Assembly: GCA_963580455.1 (NCBI GenBank)
Contig: OY756957.1
Span: 7,383,001 to 7,447,000 of the forward strand
Origin: Euonymus europaeus
Taxonomy: Eukaryota > Streptophyta > Magnoliopsida > Celastrales > Celastraceae
Length of the DNA: 64,000 nucleotides
Direction: 5' to 3'
Below the pieces are notes generated by a model, which saw nothing but the letters and a program-made list of their open reading frames with translations, had not been told where the DNA came from and searched no databases. Each line of letters opens with the position of its first letter. Position 1 is the stretch's first letter. Shown piece by piece: positions 23,160 through 33,064 of this stretch. A program made the translations under genes and the position numbers.

Positions 23160-23978
23160 CTTAGTTGAAAGGCTAAAGTACTTCTTAAGCCTCGAGGTCC
23201 GATCCTCTCAACAAGGTATGGCTATATCTCAATGCAATACTATATAGATGCTAGGCCTGTTAGAACTCCTAAGGAACAAAATGTTAAATACTTGACTGCT
23301 GGAGGTGTTGCTTTGACAAATCCAGAAACATATCGCAGGCTTCTTGGAAAGTTGATGTATTTTACAATCACAAGACTTGATATAGCTTTCTCAATTAATG
23401 TCGTCAATCAATTCATGCAATCTTCGACGGAGGATCACATGAAAGGAGTTTATCAGATCCGTCGATTTCTTAAAGGAACACTAGGGAATGGATTTCTTTT
23501 TCCTTCATCCTCGACCTTTGATTTACTAGACTATTGCAATTCTGATTGGACATCTTGTCTTGATATAAGAAGATCAGTTACAAGTTATTGCATATTTCTT
23601 GAAAATGTCTTTATCTCATGGAAATGTCTTTAAAAAAAGAAGTTATTATCTCATGATCATCAACTGAAGTTGAATATCGATCAATGCCAACAACTTGTAG
23701 TGAAATGGTAGGGATAACATCTCTCCTCTCCGAGTTAAGAATTCCCTTTTGAATATCAGCATCTTCATTTTGTGATAATATATCTAGTCGTAATTCACAT
23801 AGTTACTAATCCAACACCAAGCACATAGAGTTAGACTGTCATTTTGTTAGAGAAAAGGCAAGTATCGATTTCTCAAATGACTCAGTGATTTGCTAGCCAA
23901 GGCCCTTAGGACTGTGTAGTTTCATGCTCTATTTTCTAAGCTGAACGTGGTGAATGCCCACAGTCCAACTTGCGGGGG
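23160..23978 (+). pseudogene. Old copia RT end and RNase H, right of the nested copia
   Basis: Continues the older copia: RLLGKLMYFTITRLDIAF at 23335-23395, then KGTLGNGFLFP and LDYCNSDWTSCLDIRRSVTS near 23475-23585 for the RNase H region. Later codons are degraded. A purine tract TTGCGGGGGA ends at 23977. Confidence 0.8.
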
Positions 23979-24045
23979 ATGTTATCATATGAATCATAGT
24001 CGGTTTATGTTTGGCTAAGAGGGAGACACCTGGTCTCTTCTAGCA
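23979..24045 (+). repeat. Stub of the older copia's 3' LTR
   Basis: TGTTATCATATGAATCATAG begins right after the purine tract, as an LTR should. The match to the MADS duplication block starts near 24046, so the LTR is truncated or was overwritten. Confidence 0.5.
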
Positions 24046-24141
24046 ACACAAGTAAGAAACCCTTCTTTATTCAAAACCAAAAACCCTAAAGGATAAATAC
24101 TTGATAAAGAAAACACAAATTTTGCATAGCTGGTGCACTAA

Positions 24142-24612
24142 CTAGGGAGCCAAACACCTATCAATCTCTTTCAAATTCTCCTGAATAATCCTTTTAAGGA
24201 CATTCAAGTCCGTAGTATTCTTCAAATTATGCACAGATGATTCTCCTATAGGGTTTTCAAACATAGCCTTTTTCATCTCCAGCTCTTTATTAGCCAAGCA
24301 TTGCTTCTTCAGTTTTTGGTTGGCCTTTTCAATCCTCAGCTTGAGAAAACCCTCCTGATCCATCTTTGTCTTGCCCTGCTCTAACTCAGACGTGTTCCTG
24401 AATCGACCCAACACCTGGTTCGCGGCATCAATGGAGGGCCACACGCAGGGTTCAGAATCAAAGCAGCTGTACATGATCACACATGCTTCGATGCCACAGA
24501 GAGTGCTCAATTCACTCACCTTTTTTATCAACCCAATTTTTCGTTTCCTGAATGTGGATTTTCGGGTAGCTTCAGTGGTTATGTAGGCTAGGTTAACCTT
24601 CTTGCGGACCAT
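24142..24612 (-). CDS. Type I (M-gamma) MADS-box protein, AGL80-like
   Basis: An intronless 156-residue protein with a complete MADS domain at residues 1-58: MVRKKVNLAYITTEATRKST, FRKRKIGLIKKVSELSTLCG, IEACVIMYS. Then come EPCVWPS and a charged, helical C-terminal part (LGRFRNTSELEQGKTKMDQE). The MVRKKV start, the LSTLCGI and VWPS segments and the MDQEGFLK motif are all AGL80-like. Family knowledge: nuclear DNA-binding regulators of central cell and endosperm, usually with low and tissue-restricted expression. A TATA-like box lies about 95-105 bp upstream. The gene lies on block A; its close paralogue is at 26589-27059. The frame is clean, so it is probably functional or recently so. Confidence 0.92.
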   Translation of the reverse strand: MVRKKVNLAYITTEATRKSTFRKRKIGLIKKVSELSTLCGIEACVIMYSCFDSEPCVWPSIDAANQVLGRFRNTSELEQGKTKMDQEGFLKLRIEKANQKLKKQCLANKELEMKKAMFENPIGESSVHNLKNTTDLNVLKRIIQENLKEIDRCLAP

Positions 24613-24706
24613 ATTTGGGAGAGGAAAGAAATGGAGAGAACGTAAGAATTAGGAGTTTTCAATGGGTAAGGTTGCTTGAGACCAGAAAAGAAACCCTATG
24701 TGGTGT

Positions 24707-24716
24707 GCTATTTATG
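24707..24716 (-). promoter_or_regulatory. Candidate TATA box of the second MADS gene
   Basis: The minus strand reads CATAAATAGC about 95 bp before the ATG. The same ten bases precede the third MADS gene. Confidence 0.5.
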
Positions 24717-25390
24717 GAGGGGATTATGGATTTTTGCATATTGTCATTTTTAGTAAGTTAATAGTGACATTTAAGGTATTAAAATGTTCAAAATACCCCT
24801 TTGAGATAGGTAAAAGGATTGAAGAATTAGAGAAATTATTCAATATTTGTTGATGTTGATGCATCAAAACCAATGGAATGGAGTCAATTTATGGGTGTTA
24901 ATTTACTGGGGATTGGTATATTTTTTTGAATTTTGAATTATAATATATATATTCATTCTCAACTACCCATATATTGTTACCCGCGGTTGATAAATTAGCG
25001 CTACCTTATTAGTTCTGGTATTCTAGATTAAAATTATTTAATGAAGAATTAACGTTCCACAAAGGATAATTTTAGCCTAATAAATGTTTGTGACACAATG
25101 AATGCCATAAAAACATGTTATATTTGAGATGGATTGAAATATGGCTGGGGAGAATATTGAGGGTCTAAAATTAGTGAGATGGTTAATTGTGTGGCTTTCC
25201 TTTCACGTTTGGCAAGAAAATTATCTCTCTTTTTTGTTGTTGTTGAATGATTGTAACGTCCAAGATTGAATCACGGCCATTTCATTCTACACAAAATAAT
25301 ATTTGGGAATAATTATTTACTAACCCTTCAGCCAATTGTTATCTTTAACTATATATAATTTTGTTTTTATTTCATGGAGCTTGTATCAAA

Positions 25391-25640
25391 AAATCAATCA
25401 ATTAATAACTGCGCTTACATGTAAAACGTCGTGAAATGAAAAATACAATGACGCTTTATTATGAATTATCGTCCTTCATTCTAATCAACAACGCTAACTT
25501 AAAGCATCGCTAAAAGGAAATAAATAAAAGTTATGTCAGCGTATGAGAAGAAAAGCGTCGTCGATTAATGACACTTTATAATTATGCGTCTGTGTGCAAC
25601 GCGCAAATTAATTGGCGCGAGTTTTTAATACTAGGTCGTG
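25391..25640. mobile_element. Possible CACTA-like subterminal fragment
   Basis: Short motifs around GACGCTTTATTATGA, AAAGCATCGCTAA, AAAAGCGTCGTCGATTAATG and ATTATGCGTC recur in both orientations within 200 bp. That is the style of CACTA subterminal repeats. No CACTA terminus or target duplication is visible. Confidence 0.3.
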
Positions 25641-26496
25641 TTTTCAAAAAAGATAAACTATGAGATCCTCAATATGTACTTGACGGGATATATACTTTGA
25701 TGCCTAAATTGGTTTGCAAGGCCTCTCTCGTTAGCTAATAGTTAAAAATTGGAATTGTGATAGATTTTTACCTGAATAGAGGTCCCCTCTTGATCTCTTC
25801 CTTTTTGGTGGTGAGAACTCCTCAGTGGATCGAGGTGTTTTGATCATCTGATTACTTAGTTGATGACGGATGACCATCTAGGTGGCGGGAAAAGTCTTAC
25901 TAGGAGGACATGTGGATTTCCTCAAGCTCGTCAGTCATGATGAAACGTGTCATCATCCTATTGAGGAGGCATTATATAATTTCCAGTTTTTTGGTGGTCA
26001 TATTAATAAATTATCAACGAGAATTATTGGCAAATTGAATCAAATACAAGGAGTCTTTTTTCAGATCTATGAACTTGATTCACAGATATAACTCTTTTAG
26101 CATATGACTTTTTCTATAATCGAGAATTGAGAATTTGCCCTTTGAGCATTTGATATATACAAGGTTAAATTAGGGTCGTCCCGCTCACGAGTATAGAAGT
26201 TTCTCAACTGATGACAGTGAATTTGGTCAAAATTCAGCATATGGTAACAAGAGTATTGCTCCAAATGAAAATTAAATTGAGGACCTTTCAGATCCATACA
26301 ATTTGATTGTAGAGGATGAACAATTAGGCTATATATATATCACACAAGTCGTCCCTTTTTTGGCAAATATATAAAATTAAACTAGAACCAGATCCTCCAT
26401 TGATTGAGCTAGCATGCAATACATGTTCCCAAAAAAAAAAGGGAAAAAAACATTAACCACCATATTTCTTTCTATGAATATATGATCATGCATCAA
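25641..26496. other. Intergenic, nothing recognised
   Basis: Between the two MADS duplication blocks. A 69-codon reading frame at 25882-26091 has no recognisable motif and is not accepted. Confidence 0.4.
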
Positions 26497-26588
26497 ATAC
26501 AAGAAACCCCTCTTTATTCAAAACCAAAAACCCCAGAGGATAAATACTTGATAAAGAAATTCACACAAATTATGCATAACTGCTGCAC

Positions 26589-27059
26589 TTAGGGAGCCAA
26601 ACGCTTATTAATCTCTTCCAAATTCTCCTGAATAATCCTTTTGAGGATGTTCGCGTCTTTAGCATTCATCAAATTCTGCGCTGTTGATTCTCTTGTAGGG
26701 TTTTCAAGCATAAACTTTGTCATCTCCAGCTTTTTATTAGCCAAGCATTGTTTCTTCAGCTTTTGGTTGGCCTTTCCAATCCTCAGCTTGAGAAAACCCT
26801 CTTGATCCATCCTTGACTTGCCCTGCTCTAACTCAGGCATGTTCCTGAATCGACACAACACCTGGTTCGCGGCATCAGTCGAGGGCCACACGCAGGGTTC
26901 AGAATCAAAGCAGCTGTACATGATCACACATGCTTCGATGCCACAGAGAGTGCTCAGTTCACTCACTTTTTTTATCAACCCAATTTTTCGTTTCCTGAAA
27001 GTGGATTTTCGGGTGGCTTCATCGGTTATGTAGGCTATGTTAACCTTCTTGCGGACCAT
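26589..27059 (-). CDS. Type I (M-gamma) MADS-box protein, AGL80-like
   Basis: A 156-residue intronless paralogue of the gene at 24142. The MADS domains differ at very few positions (MVRKKVNIAYITDEATRKST). The C-terminal part differs more: KFMLENPTRESTAQNLMNAK replaces the matching stretch of the other copy. Length and reading frame are preserved, which argues that both copies stayed under constraint after duplication. A TATA-like box is at the same relative position. Role by family: nuclear transcription factor of the female gametophyte and endosperm programme. The 5' flank differs from that of its twin through two insertions, so expression may have diverged; this is inference. Confidence 0.92.
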   Translation of the reverse strand: MVRKKVNIAYITDEATRKSTFRKRKIGLIKKVSELSTLCGIEACVIMYSCFDSEPCVWPSTDAANQVLCRFRNMPELEQGKSRMDQEGFLKLRIGKANQKLKKQCLANKKLEMTKFMLENPTRESTAQNLMNAKDANILKRIIQENLEEINKRLAP

Positions 27060-27153
27060 ATTTGGGAGAGGAAAGAAAAGGAGAGAATGTAAGAATTAGG
27101 AGTTTTCAATGGGTAAGGTTGCTTGACACCAGAAAAGAAACCCTATGTGATGT

Positions 27154-27163
27154 GCTATTTATG
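27154..27163 (-). promoter_or_regulatory. Candidate TATA box of the third MADS gene
   Basis: CATAAATAGC on the minus strand, about 95 bp before the ATG, identical to the site before the second MADS gene. Confidence 0.5.
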
Positions 27164-27210
27164 GAGGGGATTATGGATTTTCGCTAGAAAGTTAATAGTG
27201 ACATTTAAGA

Positions 27211-27425
27211 CAGTGGCGTATTTGAGTATTGAGAGGCACTCTAAAAATGGAACTCTCATAGAAAAATAATTAAAAAGTGTTTAAATCAGTTATTTTTATT
27301 TAAAGTTATAATAGAGTGAACATCATTGTGCTTATTTTTTTCTAAATGAGACTTAAATGTTGTTGAGACTACTATAATACTATTTAAATTTTAAAAAAAA
27401 ATATAGGGCCTCCAAGAACGCCTAT
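27211..27425. mobile_element. hAT-like MITE in the upstream region of the third MADS gene
   Basis: Block A reads straight through GACATTTAAGGTATTAAA. In block B the same site holds about 215 extra bases starting CAGTGGCGTATTTGAG and ending with the rough inverse CTCCAAGAACGCC. Flanks ATTTAAGA and ATTAATTAAG suggest an imperfect duplication of the target. It lies about 150-370 bp before the ATG. Confidence 0.6.
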
Positions 27426-27659
27426 TAATTAAGGTATTAAATTGTTCAAATTACTTCTTTTAGATAGATAAAAGGGTTAAAGAATTTGAGAAATTATTCA
27501 GTGGTTATGGCATATATAGTACATTATTTTCCGATGTGATGAACCAAAACCAATAGAACGGTATCAATTTACGAGGGTTGGTAGAATTTTTTAAAATTTA
27601 AATTACAAACTACGAATTTCTATCTCAACTACTCATGCATATTATTGATTCTAATATAC

Positions 27660-28590
27660 AACATAAAAGTTATTCCAAAAATATTATAAAATCCAACTTT
27701 TAATAGCTCAACTCAACTCAAGTCTACATGGCACTCCATTTAGGTGGGTCATGTTGGACTTTTTCAAAAATCAATTAAGCACATTTTTTATTTATTTTTT
27801 AATAAATGAAATTTTAAAACATTTTTTCTCTAAAAATACATGTTAGATTTTGAAAAAAATTACATATTCGAACCCAGCGCGTAAAAATCTTTCTAATAAG
27901 ACCCATTGTCAATAGTTTTTGTTGCATTTTTTCAATTTCATTGTTTTTAAACACAATGTAATTCATATATATGATGTGTAAACAGTTTATTCGAGTTGAA
28001 ATTTTATTACACTATGATAATAGGATATATATTTGTTATTTTTTGCATTTTTATCGAAATTATGTTGGGTTCCCTAACCCGTTAAGTTTTATTAGTTAGG
28101 GTTTAGTACTTGAGACATTTAGAATTTGAATAGCAAATCCGAACTTTTTAGGTTACAACATGAAAATCTAATACACGAGCCCGTTAGAGTTTAGCGAATT
28201 TGTTTCCCTTGGAGTTTATAACACTTATTGTTTATGTTACAATATGAAAATCCAATACACGAGCCTATTAGGGTTTAGGGAATTCGTTCCCCTTGGAGTT
28301 TAACACTTATTGTTTAGGTTACAATATGAAAATCGATATACGAGCTCATATCAATACCTATAAATAAACATTGGAACCTACGTAATTCACATATTAGTAC
28401 AAAAAATAATGTAATTAAAAATGACTGAATAAAACCTATCGATGATGAATCTTGTTGGATAGATCTTTACTTGTTGATTCTGGATAAGTAATTTTTTTCG
28501 AAATCTAATATGTATTTTAAGAGATAAAGTGTTTAAAATTTCATTTAAGAAAAAAAAATGTGCTGTGAAATTTCAAATAACATATTTTAT
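27660..28590. other. About 0.9-kb insertion in block B with internal repeats
   Basis: Present in block B and absent from A. It contains about two and a half copies of an approximately 85-bp repeat (28150-28345). No coding match was found. It may be a solo LTR or another non-autonomous element, because the same repeat type occurs at 53640-53780 next to a primer-binding-like site. Confidence 0.45.
28150..28345. repeat. About 85-bp tandem repeat, 2-3 units
   Basis: Units share GTTACAA.ATGAAAATC, then ACACGAGCC, then CCTTGGAGTTTA and AACACTTATTGTTTA. A related pair occurs at 53640-53780. Confidence 0.75.
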
Positions 28591-28870
28591 TTTCTAAAAT
28601 TAGTGAGATAATTAAATGTATGGTGAATAGGAGAAATATTTCCTTTCACATTTGGCAAGAAAATTATCTTTCTTTCTTTTTCTTTTTTTTTGTTGAATAT
28701 AATACATCAAGATTGAATCACAGCCATTTGATTCTACACAAAATAATGTTTCTGTAATTCTGTCTCATCCATTTTTGCCCCTCCATAATTTTGGAATAAT
28801 TATTAACAACCCCTTCACCCAACTGTTATCTTTAACTATAATTTTGTTTTTATCTCATGGCTTGTATCAA

Positions 28871-29539
28871 AGTTGAAATTTTTCATGAAAATGTGGTCGT
28901 TTTGTAAAATACTAAAGTAATTTTCAGCATCAAAATCAATTAATTGCAATTAGTATATCGCAATTGGAGCCACTTTTTGCATAGCGAGCCTACAATTCAC
29001 CATTCCAATAACATGCTGATCATAAACTAATCAATCTGTCAATTTGAGTGATCTTCCAACTAGATCTTGAGGCCGATCAAGATTCGAAGGTAGATCGAAG
29101 TATAGATCTATCATCTGCATGTACGTCAAATCAAAGTTGTCAATCGGCCAAAGGATAAACCCACCGCAAGCAATCGCATAGAAAGTAGCTGAATAAAGAA
29201 AGAAAACTAAAATATATATTAAAATGAAGAAGGAAACGAAGAGGAGGAGGTGCGAAGGTGAAGACAAGCTCTGTAGTTTCAGTTGTTGGTTTGTGTCATA
29301 TTTGGCCAAGAACGAGGTCAACGGAGAGAGGCGTGTGATTTGGGCCAAAAAATGTGAGCCATTCGATTGAGTTTTTATAATCCAATGGCCCATATTATTA
29401 CCGAACGTCGAGTACCGCACAAAAGGAACCGGACAACCCCCGGACTTTTGAAAATGCAACTGTTTGAGAGAATAGATCGCGGAGTGTCCGTGTGCATACA
29501 CACGTACACTCACTATGAACTTAACCTATTAGCTTCTTA
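28871..29539. other. Intergenic between MADS block and LINE
   Basis: A 160-codon minus-strand reading frame (29031-29513) with one hydrophobic stretch (LLLFVSFFILIYILVFFLYS) exists. It shows no family motif and no paralogue, so I do not call it a gene. Confidence 0.35.
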
Positions 29540-29586
29540 GCCAATCTAGATAATAATATTAATCACTTCGTTTTCTTATATTTATT

Positions 29587-30263
29587 TCAATATGAGACTC
29601 CAATCACTTGTGAATTCCCAACAATCTCCCCTTCACATATGATTCTCTTCAACATCGAGCGCTCTCCCCCTGCGCAAGAACTACCCACTCCAACTAGCAA
29701 CACAACATCCAAAAACGGTAGAGGCGTGTGCCATTGAGAAGGGCTAGCATAAAAACGGGCTACCTTTGCTAACGTATCAGCCACTCCATTTGCTTGTCTT
29801 TTTACAAAGGAGACATAATAAGACTGTCCACCAGAAAAAAAGACTTACAATCATTGATAATACTCCCAAACTCATAAAAATCACAAGCAGACGAATGAAA
29901 AGCATCAACCACCTGTTTGGAATCTAACTCCACAATAATCCTAGAAGTGTGGAGTTGCGAGAGCCAACGCAAAGCTTCACGAAGACTCATGGCCTCCGCT
30001 TCTTTGGGACTCAAATTACCATGCCTCACATGAGTTGCACACCTCAAAAACCGACCCTCGTCATCCCGCAACACCATACCAAAACTTGACACATTTTCAT
30101 TAAAACACACAACAGCATCAACGTTGCATTTCAACATGAAGTGAGGTGGCTTAACCAAACAAATTCTTGACATTGTCCCCCCACATGGAAGCCCTTGAAC
30201 TAACTCTTTCCTATGCAAAGACCACTCTTGTAAATAATCAAGGCTTGAGGTAACCATAACCAT
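29587..30263 (-). pseudogene. LINE C-terminal RNase H domain
   Basis: Plant LINE RVT_3-type RNase H: KCNVDAVVCFNENVSSFGMV (NVDA in place of the usual N.DGA), then LRDDEGRFLRC, AEAMSLREALRWL and VELDSKQVVDAF, then across a frame change FVKRQANGVADTLAKVA. One frame break lies between 29802 and 29784. The domain is otherwise continuous. Confidence 0.85.
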
Positions 30264-31430
30264 GGATTGGGGCTAGTTTGACGCCAAAACTTCAAATTAT
30301 GCACTTCCATATACTCCACAAAACCATGGGCAAAGTTTGGCCCAGCATTTTAGAACAGCGTTTGCCGTTCAAGTCAAACGCAACGCAGATGCTCGTGTTT
30401 GGAGACCCAGGTTCCTATACGTTGCCGCCAGCTTTAGACAAACGCAGTTTGGCATCAAAAAAGGGGGCTAGGGCATCTCAGTTCAGACTTCACGCCAATC
30501 GACTCCAAGCGGCCGAGCACTCTCCTCTGCCTATAGAAAGGTACCGATCTGCCTCTCCCTCTCACTTTCTCTCTCTTTCTCTCTCTACTCGTCTCTCAAC
30601 TTCTCTCTCAACTCATCTTTGTTTCGATTTCAACAGGGTTCATGGACAAAGGGACGAACAACCGCTTCTCCACCTGGTGCGAATAGGGTCAGGTACGAAT
30701 CTACTACCTTTGTCTCCCTCATATCTCTTGTATAGCACTTGTATGCTTATAACATAAATCCGGGGAGACTAAAATGTTTTGTCGAGATGTTGTTCATTGA
30801 ACTAGTTTCTGTGTAAGAGAATAATGTGGAGTGTGGTAAAGTTTGTGCAATGGTAGTGTGCTTACTGGTTTTTATATGCTGTGGACTGAGTTTTTCTCAG
30901 TTGTTGGTGATCAACAAGCTTGGCTTACAAATAAGAGACCGATTCCTATGTATTGTCTCAATTTTAATAAATGACCAGCTTTTCTTTATGTTTCTTATAA
31001 CCAATATTGGGTTCTAAAAATTGAAAATTGTCAATTGTGGAGCAAACTCAACTTTGCTTGGAAGTCCAATTCATAAAAATTACCAAGAGAACTACACAAA
31101 ATAGTCAAAATAAGTCCAGTTCTCAGTAGATACGCTCATGAAATTAAGATAAAGTTGTTTTAACTAGCTTCTGATTGTTTCTGCTTGACAAAGTTTTGGT
31201 TTTTTATGCTTTTAAATATTGTCAAATTGGCAGTTATTTCAGAGTTAGATTTGATGATTCTTTATAGCTGCATTGTTTAGTGACAGAGAAAGTGGGATTG
31301 TCTTTGTTGTTTTTCTATGTCCATACTTGAGGGTTTCTTGTTCTTAGGCTTTCTTAATTTTTTTTCACAGTATTAAATGTGTTGGTTATGTCGTTAGGCC
31401 TACGTTTGTTTTCTTACTGTTTATGATTTT

Positions 31431-32480
31431 ATGGATGTTATTAGTAACCCTCCTTCACAATCAAGTTCGGACAAGGCAAATTGGGACTCGGCTCAAACTA
31501 GAATTTTTGTGAATCTCTATGTTGAACAAGTGAGGGCAGGGAGGAGGCCTGACTCTCATTTCAACAAGGAAGGTTGGCAGAAAATCGTGGCCGATTTTGC
31601 CGAGCAAACTGGTAAGCGCTACGATCAACCCCAGATGAAAAATAAATGGGACAATCTCAAAAAAGAGTACAAGTTGTGGCAAAAGTTGAAGATTCATGAC
31701 ACTAGGACAGGTTGGGACACTACTCGGAATACCATTCTCGTAGACAATGACTGGTGGGAACAAAGAATTAAGATGAACACAGTAGTTTCATTACAATTAC
31801 TTTAATCATATATAACCTTAATATTTTCATTGTTATTATGTCTGACCCATTTTCCTTGTACCTTTGATATAGGAAGAAAAGAAAGTGGCAAAGTTTCGCA
31901 TTCAAGGTCCCAAGAACTTGGAGCAATTGGAGCTACTATTTGGTGGTCTTTGTGCGACCGGTGAATTTGCTTACATACGTGGGTCATCATCTAGGCGACG
32001 GGACAGTGTTCAGCATCAAACCGAGAACTAGCACTGGTGACAATATTCAGGTTGATTCCACTGGCACAAGAGAGTCCACAGACCCAGATAATATGAGAAC
32101 ACCAATGATGTTGAGGTTGAAATAAATAGCCCCCCAATTATGCCAGTTCGACAGAGGCGAAGGTCGCTCACACCAGCATCCTGTGGCAAGAAGAAGCGTA
32201 AGGCAGCTGATGTACGTGTTGACATCAGTGCGTCACTAGACAAGTTAGTTTCTGTTGTCAATAGCAGAACAAATTCAATTGCAAGTGTTCCAGAGGTGGC
32301 AAATGGGGGACCTTTGTTGGATTTCGCTCTGTTGCTTTTTCAGAATAAGGTGAAGTGTGAGTACTTCACCAATATCTACCACAAGGATTGGCGGCTGAAC
32401 TGGCTGCTTGCTAAGTTCAAGAAAGAGGGGGTGGTGCTGCTGACAATTGAAAGAGGACATGAAGAGTTTGTTTTATTTTT
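31431..32480 (+). pseudogene. Harbinger Myb/SANT-like accessory protein gene, decayed
   Basis: The first exon (31431-31781) encodes a trihelix/Myb-SANT-like domain: WDSAQTRIFVNLYVEQVRAG, then FNKEGWQKIVADFAEQTG, then MKNKWDNLKKEYKLWQKL and WWEQRI. A 91-bp intron is likely at 31782-31872 (GT...AG). It keeps the frame and leads to KKVAKFRIQGPKNLEQLELL and FGGLCATGEFAY. The frame then hits a TAG near 32028, changes frame, and recovers codons for CGKKKRKAADVRVDISASLD near 32187-32250. Family role: the Harbinger Myb-like partner helps transposase nuclear import and terminal binding. This copy is probably not functional. Confidence 0.75.
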
Positions 32481-32549
32481 ACTACTTCGCTTGAACTTTA
32501 CATTTTACTGGACTTTGTTGAGGGACTTTATTTACTTGTTTTATGAGCT

Positions 32550-32840
32550 TTGTATTGGGATTTTTCTAGCTTAGTTTGTACTACACTTTGGACAGTTTTG
32601 TATTGGACTTATTGAGCTATGTTTTGGGAATTTTCTAGCTTTATTTCTACTTCACTTTTGACAGTTATGTATTGGACTTATTGAGCTCTATTTTGGGAAT
32701 TTTCCAGCTTTGTTTCTACTGTACTTTTGACAGTTTTGTATTGGATTTATTGAGCTATTTTTTGGGAATTTTCCAGCTTAGTTTCTACTACACTTTTGAC
32801 AGTTTTGTACCTTGGATTTATTGAGCTGTTTTTTCTAGAC
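32550..32840 (+). repeat. 69-bp minisatellite, about four units
   Basis: TGTATTGGA.TTATTGAGCT followed by TTTTGGGAATTTTC.AGCTT recurs with starts at 32600, 32669, 32738 and 32807, exactly 69 bp apart. A shorter partial unit precedes at 32552. It lies between the two Harbinger genes. Confidence 0.9.
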
Positions 32841-33064
32841 ATGTTTAGGATATTGATAAGCTATTAATGCTATGTTTGGGATTTTTTAAGCTTTTTTTTT
32901 GTATTGGACTTTGTTTTGTGAATTGCCTTCTGGATCTTTATTTTTAATATGGCTTATAGTGTTGCTTATTTTGTTGAGATATGCATTTGCTTTAGTATGG
33001 TTGTTGATAGGAACATGTATGTTAAGTTTGAATTGTAGCTAACCGGAAATTATTTTATCAGGTT

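Larger units (their letters stand above)
24046..25390. repeat. Segmental duplication block A around the second MADS gene
   Basis: Colinear with 26497-28870 from the 3' flank (GAAACCC.TCTTTATTCAAAA) through the gene to AACTGTTATC/AATTGTTATC TTTAACTATA near 25335. Block B carries two extra insertions that A lacks. Confidence 0.85.
26497..28870. repeat. Segmental duplication block B around the third MADS gene
   Basis: Partner of 24046-25390. It is longer because of a MITE-sized insertion (27211-27425) and a roughly 0.9-kb insertion (about 27660-28590). The upstream match resumes at TAAAATTAGTGAGAT near 28597. Confidence 0.85.

Noticed and set aside
28150..28345. Tandem units as a CRISPR-like array or telomeric repeat
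   Set aside because: There are no regular spacers, the units are contiguous and degenerate, and the genome is a plant's. The TTTAGGG-like words are incidental.
29031..29513. 160-codon frame with a hydrophobic segment
   Set aside because: No domain, no homologous copy and an AT-rich intergenic setting. The hydrophobic part comes from T-rich DNA.
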